DNA of 64,000 nt from Tabrizicola flagellatus (GTDB lineage: Bacteria > Pseudomonadota > Alphaproteobacteria > Rhodobacterales > Rhodobacteraceae). The stretch is taken from assembly GCF_008271465.1 (NCBI RefSeq), contig NZ_VMDU01000004.1:124001-188000 (forward strand), in the 5' to 3' direction. The translations under genes and the position numbers were made by a program. The notes beneath the pieces are model-generated. The model did not search any database. It was not told where the DNA came from and saw only the letters and a list, made by a program, of their open reading frames with translations. Shown piece by piece: positions 25,735-33,394 of this stretch; position 1 is the stretch's first letter, and each line of letters starts with the position of its first letter.

Positions 25735-26088
25735 TCAGCCTTCGGTCGTCAGGAAATCGGCATCGGGGAAGAATTCCGCCGCATCGACGGTGGATCCTGT
25801 CAGGTAATCAAGGGTCGTCGGGCTGAGATAGCCCAGCGCCAGCCCGAATATCGCGGCGCTGCCCAGGCCGGCCAGCACCGGCCCCCCGCCGATCGCGGCG
25901 GCGATCCGGGCCAGCAGCCCCGGGCGCGTACGGGCGGGACCGGGCCTCAGCGTGGCCGGTGCCGGCTGCAGCGCCAGCGCATCGGCCAAGACCCGCTCCA
26001 TCAGCGCGTCCGTGGGCCGGACGGGTGCGGACGCCGCCGCCGAAAGCAGACGGTCCAGATCATCATCCTGCATGTCCGTCATCCTCAT
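25735..26088 (-). CDS. Small single-pass membrane protein, possible anti-sigma factor
   Basis: A 117-residue protein with a cytoplasmic N-terminus (MQDDDLDRLLSAAAS), one hydrophobic segment (about residues 70-90, GGGPVLAGLGSAAIFGLALG) and a short acidic tail. No family motif such as a zinc-binding HxxxCxxC is visible. The position, overlapping the sigma gene by 26 bases and followed by a Spy-like gene, is that of an anti-sigma factor, which I infer. ATG at 26088 has AAGGAGG nine bases upstream; ATG at 26082 and 26073 are alternatives. Confidence 0.65.
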   Translation of the reverse strand: MRMTDMQDDDLDRLLSAAASAPVRPTDALMERVLADALALQPAPATLRPGPARTRPGLLARIAAAIGGGPVLAGLGSAAIFGLALGYLSPTTLDYLTGSTVDAAEFFPDADFLTTEG

Positions 26089-26665
26089 AGCCAAGGGCCT
26101 CCTTCCGGCCCGATAGTGCCGCCGACAGCGCGCGCTTGCCGCGTGCCGTCAGGCTTTCCACCGCCTCGACCCCGATCTCCATGATCGCCGCGATCTCGGG
26201 GTTGGTCATCCCTTCGAGGTGCCGCAGCACCACCGCCTGCCTTTGCCGGTCGGGAAGCTCGGCCAGCGCCGCCTCCAGCGCCTGCATCCGCCCGGCTTCC
26301 TGCAAGCGGCCTTCCGCGTTGGGGGAGGCATCGGCAACCTCGGGTGCATCCTCCAGCGCCGTCTGCCGCCTGCGACCCCGCGCCCTCTGGCGGTCGATGC
26401 ACAGATTGGTGGCGACCCGGTAAGCCCAGGTCGTCACCCGAGTCTCGCCTTGCCGCCACTGGGGGGCGACCTTCCACAGGCGCAGCATGGTCTCCTGCGC
26501 CACGTCCTCGGCCTCGGCCCGGTCTCCGGACAGAAGCCGGGCTGCATAGGCCAGGACGCGCGGGGTTATGCGCCGGGTGAGGGCAAGTGCTGCGTGGCGG
26601 TCTCCATTGGCATAGAGCACCATCAGCGCCTCGTCCGAGAGCTCACCGCCTGCATCGAAGGCCAT
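26063..26665 (-). CDS. ECF-type RNA polymerase sigma factor
   Basis: A 200-residue sigma-70 family factor of the extracytoplasmic-function type. Region 2 spans about 25-95 (ARLLSGDRAEAEDVAQETMLRLWK, then TWAYRVATNLCIDRQRAR) and region 4 about 130-185 (ALAELPDRQRQAVVLRHLEG, then NPEIAAIMEIGVEAVESLTARGKRAL). Regions 1.1 and 3 are absent as expected. ATG at 26665 has AGG six bases upstream. It overlaps the candidate anti-sigma gene by 26 bases, implying coupled synthesis. Confidence 0.92.
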   Translation of the reverse strand: MAFDAGGELSDEALMVLYANGDRHAALALTRRITPRVLAYAARLLSGDRAEAEDVAQETMLRLWKVAPQWRQGETRVTTWAYRVATNLCIDRQRARGRRRQTALEDAPEVADASPNAEGRLQEAGRMQALEAALAELPDRQRQAVVLRHLEGMTNPEIAAIMEIGVEAVESLTARGKRALSAALSGRKEALGYEDDGHAG

Positions 26666-26713
26666 TGTCATCCTGCGTCTGGTCTAACCCGGCACCTGTC
26701 GCGGGGAAAGGCG

Positions 26714-27235
26714 TCAGTTGTCGGTGCCGCCCATCATGTGGCGGCGCCCTTCCCGGCGCTTGCCGACCTTCTCGGCTGCGGCCTGCGCTTCCTCCTTCGA
26801 GATCGCGCCGTCATTGTCGGTGTCGATCCGGGCGAAGTTCGCCGACAGCGGACCCTCGCGCATCTCGTCGGCAGAGAGCGATCCGTTGCCGTCCGCGTCC
26901 ATGTTCTCGATCATCCGGGAGGCCCGGCGTGCCATCATCTGATTGAGCATCTGCGCCTGAAGCTCCTCGGAGCCAAGCTGACCGTCGCCGTTGGTGTCGG
27001 CGGCGGCAAACTCGGCCACCCGGTGCGCGGCGATCTCGTCCTGGGTGATCTTGCCGTCCTTGTTCGCGTCAATGGCGTCGAACATCTCCAGCATCATGGC
27101 GCCCCGGCCGCCGGGTCCACCCATGCCGCCGATTCCGCCCATTCCGCCCATGCCACGGTCTGCCAGGGCTGCCGAAGCCGCCAAGGCACCGGTCAGGGCC
27201 AGAAGTGCGAAAGTGGTCTTGCGCGCTGCGTTCAT
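26714..27235 (-). CDS. Secreted EF-hand calcium-binding protein
   Basis: A 173-residue exported protein (signal peptide to about residue 25, cleavage near SAALA). A Gly/Met-rich stretch (GMGGMGGIGGMGG) follows, then four EF-hand loops: DANKDGKITQDE, DTNGDGQLGSEE, DADGNGSLSADE and DTDNDGAISKEE. The loops carry the D-x-D/N-x-D/N-G pattern of calcium sites. Ca2+ buffering or sensing in the periplasm is likely. ATG at 27235 was chosen because it begins the signal peptide; the gene lies 48 bases upstream of the ECF sigma gene on the same strand. Confidence 0.88.
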   Translation of the reverse strand: MNAARKTTFALLALTGALAASAALADRGMGGMGGIGGMGGPGGRGAMMLEMFDAIDANKDGKITQDEIAAHRVAEFAAADTNGDGQLGSEELQAQMLNQMMARRASRMIENMDADGNGSLSADEMREGPLSANFARIDTDNDGAISKEEAQAAAEKVGKRREGRRHMMGGTDN

Positions 27236-27435
27236 CTGATCATCTCCTGCCTCGGGGCCGCCTGTCGGCCCCTTCTGCACAGTCACACGGCAAGACTTCG
27301 CCATTCCGTCGCGGGAAGTCGCGGGAATATGCGACACGCGGACACAGGACCGACCTTTCCCCTGTGAAGCATCCGCGCAGGGCGCTATTGTCCACCGCAC
27401 CCGGCCACCCCGCCCGGGAGCCGAGGACCGCACTC

Positions 27436-27834
27436 ATGACAATGACCGAAACCAGCACGCCCGAAGACCGCCCGTTGAAACCCGCGCTCCTGCGCGGATG
27501 GCGCCGCCGCTGCCCGAACTGCGGCGCGGGGCCGATGCTGCGCGGCTATCTCAAGGTGCGCGATGCCTGCCCGGTCTGCGGCGAGGAACTGCACCACCAC
27601 CGCGCCGATGACGGCCCTGCCTATCTGACCATCCTGATCGTCGGCCACCTGCTGGCACCGATCCTGCTGTTCACCTACACCAAGTGGCGGCCCGAGCCGC
27701 TGGTGCTGGCGGTCGGTTTCACCATCGGCACGGTGGCCCTGTCGCTCTACCTGCTGCCCCGCCTCAAGGGTGTGCTGGTGGCACTGCAATGGGCCAACCG
27801 CATGCACGGCTTCGGCGCGGCCCCGCATGACTGA
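27436..27834 (+). CDS. DUF983-family membrane protein
   Basis: A 132-residue protein. The N-terminal half carries a zinc-ribbon-like CPNCG (about 27-31) and CPVCG (about 48-52), then a conserved-looking HHHRADDGPAYL segment; two hydrophobic helices follow (LTILIVGHLLAPILLF and LVLAVGFTIGTVALSLYL). DUF983 proteins are small inner-membrane proteins, often near cytochrome oxidase genes, function unknown. ATG at 27436 was chosen over in-frame upstream codons. Its stop overlaps the NUDIX gene's ATG region by 8 bases. Confidence 0.88.
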   Translation: MTMTETSTPEDRPLKPALLRGWRRRCPNCGAGPMLRGYLKVRDACPVCGEELHHHRADDGPAYLTILIVGHLLAPILLFTYTKWRPEPLVLAVGFTIGTVALSLYLLPRLKGVLVALQWANRMHGFGAAPHD

Positions 27835-28437
27835 ACCGATTCGCCCGGCGGCGACAGTCGTCCTCTGGCGCGACAGCAGCGACGGACCGCAGGTGCTGAT
27901 GGGCCAGCGCGGCGAAGGCGCCGTGTTCATGCCGTCGAAATTCGTTTTCCCCGGCGGTCGCGTCGATCCCGAGGATCTCCCTTCCGCAGGCCAGGGGTTC
28001 CTGTCGCCCGATAGCGTCAGAAGGCTGAGCCAGATGGTTCCCGAGGACGCCCCCCCCCGCCCGGCGCCATCGTCGCGGCCGCCCTGCGCGAGCTGACCGA
28101 GGAAACCGGCCTGAACCTGGCCGCGTTGGACCGCCCCTCGCTGCGCTTCGTCTTCCGCGCGATCACACCGCCGGGCCGCAGCCGCCGGTTCGACGCGCGC
28201 TTCCTTGTGGCCCATGCCGAAGGGCCGGAGGGCGACGGCGACGACTTCTCCGCCGCCTCCGGCGAGCTGTCTCACCTGCGCTGGCTGCCCCTGCCGCAGG
28301 CGCGCGCACTGGACCTGCCCTTCATCACCGAGGTCGTGCTGGCCGAGGTCGCGGCGCTAGTGGCGGGCGGTGACCAGCCCGGCGTGCCGTTCTTCGACAA
28401 TTCCGGCGCCACCCCGCAGTTCCGCCGCCTCGTCTGA
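27827..28437 (+). pseudogene. NUDIX hydrolase interrupted by a -1 shift in a poly-C tract
   Basis: The first part (ATG 27827) encodes TEPIRPAATVVLWRD and FVFPGGRVDPED in one frame, and the Nudix box GAIVAAALRELTEETGL continues in another frame to 28437. The break lies in a run of nine Cs (28050-28058); adding one C restores a single ~200-residue frame reading DAPPPPGAIVAAALRELTEETGL. As written the product would stop after about 90 residues, before the metal-binding REL-EE core. The restored protein resembles NUDT7/8/19-like CoA or nucleotide diphosphatases with an insertion in the Nudix box. Causes could be sequencing error in the homopolymer, a real mutation, or phase variation. Confidence 0.85.
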
Positions 28438-29349
28438 GCCCATCGCGCCCTTGTAGACCGGCCAGATCGGGTGCGGGACCGGGTCCTTCGCCTTGAACAG
28501 GTAGCGGCGGATGATCTCGGCATAGTTGCGATAGACGTAGGCCTCGTTCCGGCGCTGGTAGTGCTCCTTCCGCGCGGCATAGAGGCTGGGCAGCCGATAC
28601 CACGGCACCGAAGGGTGCATGTGGTGGACCACATGGAAATTGTTGTTCAGGAACAGAAGGCTCAGCGGGCCCCGGCTTTCGATGATGACCGTGCGCGCCC
28701 GCGCCGCCTCGTGCGCGCGGTGCTCCAGGAAGGTGCGGATCTTCAGCAGCGCGGTCCCGATGTAGGCGGCCAGCAGATAGGCCCAGACCGGCATCTGCCC
28801 CACCGCCCGGAGCCAGCCGATGACCAGCGCCAGCCCCGGCAGGTGCAGCGCCCAGGCCAGGATCACCCGCCGGTCGCCCTTCAGCGCCAGACGCAGATCC
28901 TGCGCCAGGAAGACCGCCGTGCCGACCAGCGGCCCGATCAGAACCCGCCCCGCCAGCGTGTTGTTCGCCCGGAGGATCAGCTGCGCCGCGCGCGGCAACC
29001 GCGCCCAGACCGCGGGATCGAGGTAGTTCGACTCCGGATCGTCGTAAGGATCGGTCAGCGCCGCGTCGTTGTGATGCTGAAGGTGGGTATCCTTGAACCG
29101 CAGGTAGGGAATGACCAGCCCCGTGGCAGGAAAGACCAGCGCCTCGGACAGAAGCTGCGACCGGAACGGATGGCCATGCAGCACCTCGTGCGCCAACGAC
29201 GACAGCTGAGCGATGGCGATGCCGGTGACCAGCAGGGCCAGGACGGGCGACAATGGCCAGAGAAGCGTGGTTCCCGCCGCCCAGAGGGCATAGGTCGCGA
29301 CAAACAGGATCACGGTCGGCCATTCTGTGGCCCGGGTCGCGGTGGGCAC
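28357..29349 (-). CDS. Membrane fatty acid desaturase
   Basis: A 330-residue membrane-bound fatty-acid desaturase. The three His clusters that bind the di-iron centre are present: HEVLHGH (residues 54-60), HLQHH (89-93) and HVVHHMH (about 238-244). Hydrophobic segments precede and separate them. The enzyme would insert a double bond in an acyl chain, or act on a related lipid; the exact substrate is not evident. Its 3' end overlaps the NUDIX gene's 3' end by 81 bases, the two being convergent. It is divergent from an XRE regulator. Confidence 0.9.
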   Translation of the reverse strand: MPTATRATEWPTVILFVATYALWAAGTTLLWPLSPVLALLVTGIAIAQLSSLAHEVLHGHPFRSQLLSEALVFPATGLVIPYLRFKDTHLQHHNDAALTDPYDDPESNYLDPAVWARLPRAAQLILRANNTLAGRVLIGPLVGTAVFLAQDLRLALKGDRRVILAWALHLPGLALVIGWLRAVGQMPVWAYLLAAYIGTALLKIRTFLEHRAHEAARARTVIIESRGPLSLLFLNNNFHVVHHMHPSVPWYRLPSLYAARKEHYQRRNEAYVYRNYAEIIRRYLFKAKDPVPHPIWPVYKGAMGSDEAAELRGGAGIVEERHAGLVTARH

Positions 29350-29364
29350 GGCGGTCCTCGGCTA

Positions 29365-29387
29365 GGTAACGTCCATGTGACGCTAAC
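29365..29387. promoter_or_regulatory. Imperfect palindrome between desaturase and XRE genes
   Basis: GGTAACGTC (29365-29373) and GACGCTAAC (29379-29387) form an inverted repeat with 7 of 9 matches around CATGT. The site lies 16 bases upstream of the desaturase start, in the 108-base divergent gap. It is a candidate operator for the neighbouring XRE protein. The gap also contains ACGACAT twice (29431-29437 and 29451-29457), exactly 20 bases apart. Confidence 0.45.
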
Positions 29388-29457
29388 GTTTTCACCATCT
29401 GCCGTGAATTCGGAGTATCGTCAACTTCATACGACATCTGTTTTGGAAACACGACAT

Positions 29458-30315
29458 ATGCTGGAAAAAGTCGACAAACGCGACCGCGCGGCCCAGTTCC
29501 GCACTCGCCTGGCCGAGGCGATGGCGGCCCGGGGGATCACCCAGGCGGAACTGGCGCGGCAGACGGGGGCGGACCGCTCGACGATCTCGGCGCTGTTGCA
29601 ACCGGGAAAGCGGCTGCCCAATGCGCAGCTTGCGGCCGACTGTGCCCGCGCCCTGGGGATCAGCGCCGACTGGCTTCTTGGCTTGTCCGGGCGCCCGGAA
29701 CCCATCGCGGACCTGCTCGCCGCATCGCTGACCCTGACCGAGGCGCCGCGGGCGCTGATCGACGAACGCATCTTCGCGTGGCACCAGGAGGCGGCGGGCT
29801 ACAAGATCCGCCATGTCCCCGCGACCCTGCCCGACATGCTCAAGACCCGCGCCGTGGTCGAATGGGAATACGAGCCGCAGCTCGGCCGCACGGCGGAACA
29901 GGCCATCGGCGCCTTCGAGGACCGCCTGCGCTGGATGCGCGCATCGGGGTCGGATTACGAGATCGCGCTGCCCCTGCACGAGCTGACAGCCTTCGCCACC
30001 GCGACGGGCTATTACGAGGGACTTCCAGCCGAGCATCGGCGGGCGCAGCTTGTCCACCTGATGACGCTGTGCGACCAGCTTTATCCGTCGCTGCGCGTCT
30101 GCCTCTTCGACGCGCGCCGGCTTTTCTCGGCACCCGTGACGATCTTCGGGCCGCTGCTGGCGGTGATCTACCTCGGCCGCCATTATCTCGCCTTCCGCGA
30201 CAGCGCGCGGATCGAGACGATCACCCAGCATTTCGACTTTCTGGTGCGCGAGGCGGCGGTCGGCGCCCGGGACATGGGTGGTCATTTGCGGAAACTTCTC
30301 GAGCGGGTCCGCTGA
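29458..30315 (+). CDS. XRE-family transcriptional regulator
   Basis: A 285-residue protein. The N-terminal helix-turn-helix of the Cro/CI type covers about residues 13-70 (MAARGITQAELARQTGADRSTISALLQPGKRLP). The remaining ~210 residues are a C-terminal domain of unknown fold, without Cys ligand motif or recognisable sensor. The ATG at 29458 follows one of two ACGACAT repeats. Divergent position suggests it controls the desaturase; the lipid link is inferred from context only. Confidence 0.86.
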   Translation: MLEKVDKRDRAAQFRTRLAEAMAARGITQAELARQTGADRSTISALLQPGKRLPNAQLAADCARALGISADWLLGLSGRPEPIADLLAASLTLTEAPRALIDERIFAWHQEAAGYKIRHVPATLPDMLKTRAVVEWEYEPQLGRTAEQAIGAFEDRLRWMRASGSDYEIALPLHELTAFATATGYYEGLPAEHRRAQLVHLMTLCDQLYPSLRVCLFDARRLFSAPVTIFGPLLAVIYLGRHYLAFRDSARIETITQHFDFLVREAAVGARDMGGHLRKLLERVR

Positions 30316-30320
30316 CTGCT

Positions 30321-30392
30321 CCTCGGCCGACTTCGTTGCCTCGTCGCGGAGGTCCGCCCGGCGAGGAGGGGCGCAGCGACCGACGAGCGGTG
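30321..30392. repeat. GC-rich hairpin element in a convergent gap, copy A
   Basis: The 78-base gap between the XRE gene and the lipocalin gene (convergent) contains CCTCG and CGAGG complementary arms, with GCGAGGAG at 30361-30368 and CGACGAGCGG at 30381-30390. The same two words with the same 20-base spacing occur at 61351 and 61371, also in a convergent gap. A bidirectional terminator or dispersed repeat is likely. Confidence 0.45.
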
Positions 30393-30393
30393 C

Positions 30394-30885
30394 CTAGAGT
30401 GCCGTCAACGCCGCCGTGCGATAGCCGTTGAAATCGAAGATCTCGCGCGCGGCCTTAAGGCGGTCGGCCGGAATGGCGCCCCGGTCGAGCAGCATGCCGA
30501 ACCGTCCCGAGGGCGTGCCGATCGCCAGGGTCCGATAGCCGGTATCCACCCAGAGGATCCACCACTCCTCGCCCCCGACCCGGATCCGGCCCGGCCCGGT
30601 GACCGGGGCGAGGCCCGACACCTTCTGCGCCGTCCCGGCCAGGCAAAGCGTCCCGTCCAGGCGCAGGCCGGCCGTCTCGGGCGTGATGGTCACCGACCCC
30701 GCCCCACAGGCCGATCCCTCGGGCTGGAACGTCGCCACCTGCCGCCAGGTGCCGGCGACCTGGGCGGGCTGGAAGGCCGCCGCGGACCAGATCGGCGCCT
30801 CTGCGGCGCGAAAGGCGGTCGGTGCCGGCGCCCTTGCGACACAGGCCGCCAGCACCAGCGCGAAGGCAAGGCTCAATCGAGACAC
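30394..30885 (-). CDS. Lipocalin-family lipoprotein
   Basis: A 163-residue lipoprotein (lipobox LVLAAC; Cys at about residue 15) with lipocalin features: the GxW signature in VAGTWRQVATFQ, a calyx Cys pair, and WWILWVDTGYRTLAIGTPSGRFGMLLDR, which matches the strand pair before the final helix in Blc-type lipocalins. Blc-like proteins bind lysophospholipids at the outer membrane. The stop lies 8 bases downstream of the convergent hairpin region. It overlaps the upstream gene by 13 bases, so it is the second gene of a two-lipoprotein operon. Confidence 0.82.
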   Translation of the reverse strand: MSRLSLAFALVLAACVARAPAPTAFRAAEAPIWSAAAFQPAQVAGTWRQVATFQPEGSACGAGSVTITPETAGLRLDGTLCLAGTAQKVSGLAPVTGPGRIRVGGEEWWILWVDTGYRTLAIGTPSGRFGMLLDRGAIPADRLKAAREIFDFNGYRTAALTAL

Positions 30886-31445
30886 AGGGTCACCCGCGCG
30901 CCGTTGTCCTGGAAGATCTCGTTGCAGCCATACATCGGCTTGAACGGCGAACAGGTGCCGGACCTGGCCAGGCAGACCCCCTCACACTGGCTTTCCCGCT
31001 CGCAGCGCTTGCCGGAATCCTTCGTCGGCCGCACGCAGGCGCGTTTCTCGCCCGATCCGATCTTGTACCAGGCACCGCCCTTCTTCTCGCAGGCGATCTG
31101 CGCCTCGGACTTGGCCGGCAACGCGGGGGCGACCGGCTCTGGCTGCGGCGCGGGTGCCGGCTCCGCCATTGCCGCCGCAGGTGCCGGAGCCGCCGCATCA
31201 GCCGGGGCGACCGCCGGGCCCGGCGCAGCGGCCTGCGTGCCGGTGCCGGTGGCAGTCGTTGCGGCCGCGCCCCCCGCCGCCGGCGGGGCGTCCAGCGCCT
31301 TGACCTCGATCGGGTCGCCGGTCACGGCATTGGCCGTCACGTCCTGCCCGGCAGCCGCGGGCCCCTTTGCCCCGGTCAGCTGGCACGCGGACAAAAGCGT
31401 CGCGGCACAGACCATCAGAACGGCGAGGGACAGGGGACGCGGCAT
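30873..31445 (-). CDS. Alanine-rich lipoprotein with Cys-rich C-terminal domain
   Basis: A 190-residue lipoprotein: signal MPRPLSLAVLMVCAATLLSACQLTG with lipobox LSAC. A disordered Ala/Pro linker (about residues 30-110) leads to a ~75-residue C-terminal domain with eight Cys, reading CEKKGGAWYKIG, CERESQCEGVC and GTCSPF. Such a compact disulfide-rich domain on a flexible linker would sit in the periplasm or on the outer surface. Its family is not known to me. ATG at 31445 begins the signal; the longer ORF from 31496 is unsupported. It overlaps the lipocalin gene by 13 bases. Confidence 0.72.
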   Translation of the reverse strand: MPRPLSLAVLMVCAATLLSACQLTGAKGPAAAGQDVTANAVTGDPIEVKALDAPPAAGGAAATTATGTGTQAAAPGPAVAPADAAAPAPAAAMAEPAPAPQPEPVAPALPAKSEAQIACEKKGGAWYKIGSGEKRACVRPTKDSGKRCERESQCEGVCLARSGTCSPFKPMYGCNEIFQDNGARVTLCLD

Positions 31446-31502
31446 CGGGATCTCCGGTTCGCGGGAAGAAGTGCCCCGAACCGCCCCGCGCCGCAAGTCC
31501 CG

Positions 31503-32543
31503 TCAGTAGGGTGCGGGGTGGGCCCGGTGGGTTTCCGCTATCTCGTCCATCACCTCTCGCGACAATGTGACCGCAGCCGCGCCGATATTGGTGCGCAGCT
31601 GGTCCAGCGTCGTCGCCCCGATGATCGGGATCGTGGTGAAGGGCCGCGTCCGGCAGAAGGCAATCGCCATCTGGCAGGGGTCGAGCCCATGCCGCGCCGC
31701 GATCCCCAGATAGGCCGCCACCGCCGGAAACACCCGCGGCGTGATCCGCCCCGACAGGTCCGGGTTCAGGCTGCGGCGCGAGCCGTCGGGGATCACGTCC
31801 CCGGCATATTTGCCCGACAGGAGCCCCGTGGCCAGGGGCGAGAAGGCAAGAAGCGGCATGTCCTCGACGATGGACAGTTCCGCCCAGTCGGTGTCGAACT
31901 GCCGGCACAGCAGGGAATATTCGTTCTGCACCGTGGCCATGCGCGGCAGGCCCAGCGTGTCGGCCAGGTGCAGCCAGCGCGCCGCGCCCCAGACGGTCTC
32001 GTTCGACAGGCCGAAGGCGCGGACCTTGCCCTCTGCCACCAGCGCCTGTGCCGTAGTCAGGAAGTCGGTCATCTGCGCCGTCTCGGCGACCTTGTCGATT
32101 CCGGTCGGCGCATAGCTCCAGGACTGGCGGAAGTGATAGCTGCCCCGGTTCGGCCAGTGCAGCTGGTAAAGGTCGATGTAGTCGGTCTGCAGGCGGCGGA
32201 GGCTCGCCTCGCAGGCCGCGCGCAGCGTGGCGCCGGTGGTGGGCTCTCCCGGACGGATGATCTGGCCCTTGCCGGCGACCTTGGTCGCGATCACCAGCCG
32301 GTCGCGGCCGCCCCGGCTGGCCAGCCAGCTGCCGATGATCTCCTCGGTCCGGCCCACGGTTTCGGCCCGGACCGGGTTCACCGGATACATCTCGGCCGTG
32401 TCCCAGAAGGTCACGCCATGGTCCACCGCCATGTCGGCCTGGGCATGCCCCTCGGCCTCGGTGTTCTGGGTGCCCCAGGTCATGGTGCCGAGGCACAGTT
32501 CGGAAACGGTCAGGCCGGTCTTGCCCAGGGTCAGCTTCTGCAT
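31503..32543 (-). CDS. Aldo/keto reductase, Tas-like
   Basis: A 346-residue aldo/keto reductase. Catalytic tetrad segments are visible: Asp in FWDTAEMYPVNP with Tyr, Lys in VIATKVAGK, and His in LYQLHWPNR. NADPH-binding C-terminal residues occur in IPIIGATTLDQLRTNI. The N-terminus MQKLTLGKTGLTVSELCLGTMTWG is typical of the Tas/YghZ group. Substrate unknown. ATG at 32543 was chosen; an upstream extension to 32588 lacks conservation. It is divergent from the imuA-like gene. Confidence 0.9.
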   Translation of the reverse strand: MQKLTLGKTGLTVSELCLGTMTWGTQNTEAEGHAQADMAVDHGVTFWDTAEMYPVNPVRAETVGRTEEIIGSWLASRGGRDRLVIATKVAGKGQIIRPGEPTTGATLRAACEASLRRLQTDYIDLYQLHWPNRGSYHFRQSWSYAPTGIDKVAETAQMTDFLTTAQALVAEGKVRAFGLSNETVWGAARWLHLADTLGLPRMATVQNEYSLLCRQFDTDWAELSIVEDMPLLAFSPLATGLLSGKYAGDVIPDGSRRSLNPDLSGRITPRVFPAVAAYLGIAARHGLDPCQMAIAFCRTRPFTTIPIIGATTLDQLRTNIGAAAVTLSREVMDEIAETHRAHPAPY

Positions 32544-32610
32544 CGGGGGATTCCTTTTCGTTGCCACAAGGCTAGGGCGGTTCGGCAACAGGGCAAAGGC
32601 CCGGACTTGA

Positions 32611-32625
32611 GAACATTACGCGAAC
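32611..32625 (+). promoter_or_regulatory. LexA box (GAAC-N7-GAAC)
   Basis: GAAC (32611-32614) and GAAC (32622-32625) are separated by exactly seven bases. This direct-repeat form, equal to GTTC-N7-GTTC on the other strand, is the SOS operator of alphaproteobacterial LexA. It lies 16 bases before the ATG of the imuA-like gene, where bound LexA would block transcription. Confidence 0.8.
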
Positions 32626-32641
32626 ATTCTACCTTTTCCGC

Positions 32642-33280
32642 ATGAGTCTGCCCATCCAGCACCAGGCCGCCGATCCGGCCCGCGACCTGCACCCCCTGTT
32701 CGGCGCGCTGACCCTGCGCCGGGGCCGGGTGCATGAGCTGTGCGGGCCCTCGCGGATCCAGCTGGCCGCGCGGATCGTGGGCAAGACCCGGGGTCCCGTG
32801 GTCTGGATCCGCCCCGGCTGGCTGCCCGAACGGCTGAACGCGGCCGGGTTGCAGCCGCTGGCCGATCCGGCCCGGCTGATCCTGGTGCAGGCCGACCGGG
32901 ACGAGGGCCTGCTCTGGGCCGCGGAAGAGGCGCTGCGCTCGGGCGCCGCCCCGCTGGTCGTGGCCGAACTCCTGGCACCCCCCGCCCTGACCCCCACCCG
33001 CCGCCTGCACCTGGCCGCCGGGGCCGGATCCGAGGCCGCCCGGCGCGAGGGGGGGCCGGCACCGCTGGGCCTGATCCTCCTGCCCGGCCGGGGCGGGGCG
33101 CAGGGGGTGGAAAGCCGCTGGCACATGGCCCCCGCCCCCAGCCGCGCGCTTCTGTGGTGGGAGGAGGACAGCTTCACCCTCACCCGCCTGCGCGCCCGTC
33201 TCCTGCCGCCCGCCAGCTGGTCGCTGCGCCTCGGCCCCGGCAGCGAAACGCTGGAGCCCAGCCCCCTGGCAGAGGTCTGA
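32642..33280 (+). CDS. ImuA-like (RecA/SulA-like fold) SOS mutagenesis protein
   Basis: A 212-residue protein resembling ImuA: RVHELCGPSRIQLAARIV, VVWIRPGWLPERLNAAGLQP and DEGLLWAAEEALRSGAAPLVVAEL are the recognisable family blocks, followed by ESRWHMAPAPSRAL. ImuA normally acts with ImuB and DnaE2 in error-prone translesion synthesis, encoded together as imuA-imuB-dnaE2. Neither partner is here; the next gene is an SDR. A textbook LexA box lies immediately upstream, so SOS induction is very likely. It has no Walker A motif, as usual for ImuA. Confidence 0.82.
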   Translation: MSLPIQHQAADPARDLHPLFGALTLRRGRVHELCGPSRIQLAARIVGKTRGPVVWIRPGWLPERLNAAGLQPLADPARLILVQADRDEGLLWAAEEALRSGAAPLVVAELLAPPALTPTRRLHLAAGAGSEAARREGGPAPLGLILLPGRGGAQGVESRWHMAPAPSRALLWWEEDSFTLTRLRARLLPPASWSLRLGPGSETLEPSPLAEV

Positions 33281-33394
33281 TCCCCGGTCCTCGCGGAACC
33301 CGCGCCATGCGCGCGCAGGCCTGACACGGATCAGGGACCGACCGGGCCATCCATGCCATCCTCCCCGCATCCCAGACAGAACGGAGGACCGACC

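Noticed and set aside
28325-29452. A second long minus-strand frame overlapping the desaturase
   Set aside because: It lacks the His boxes, which lie in the other frame (28357-29349); it is a shadow.
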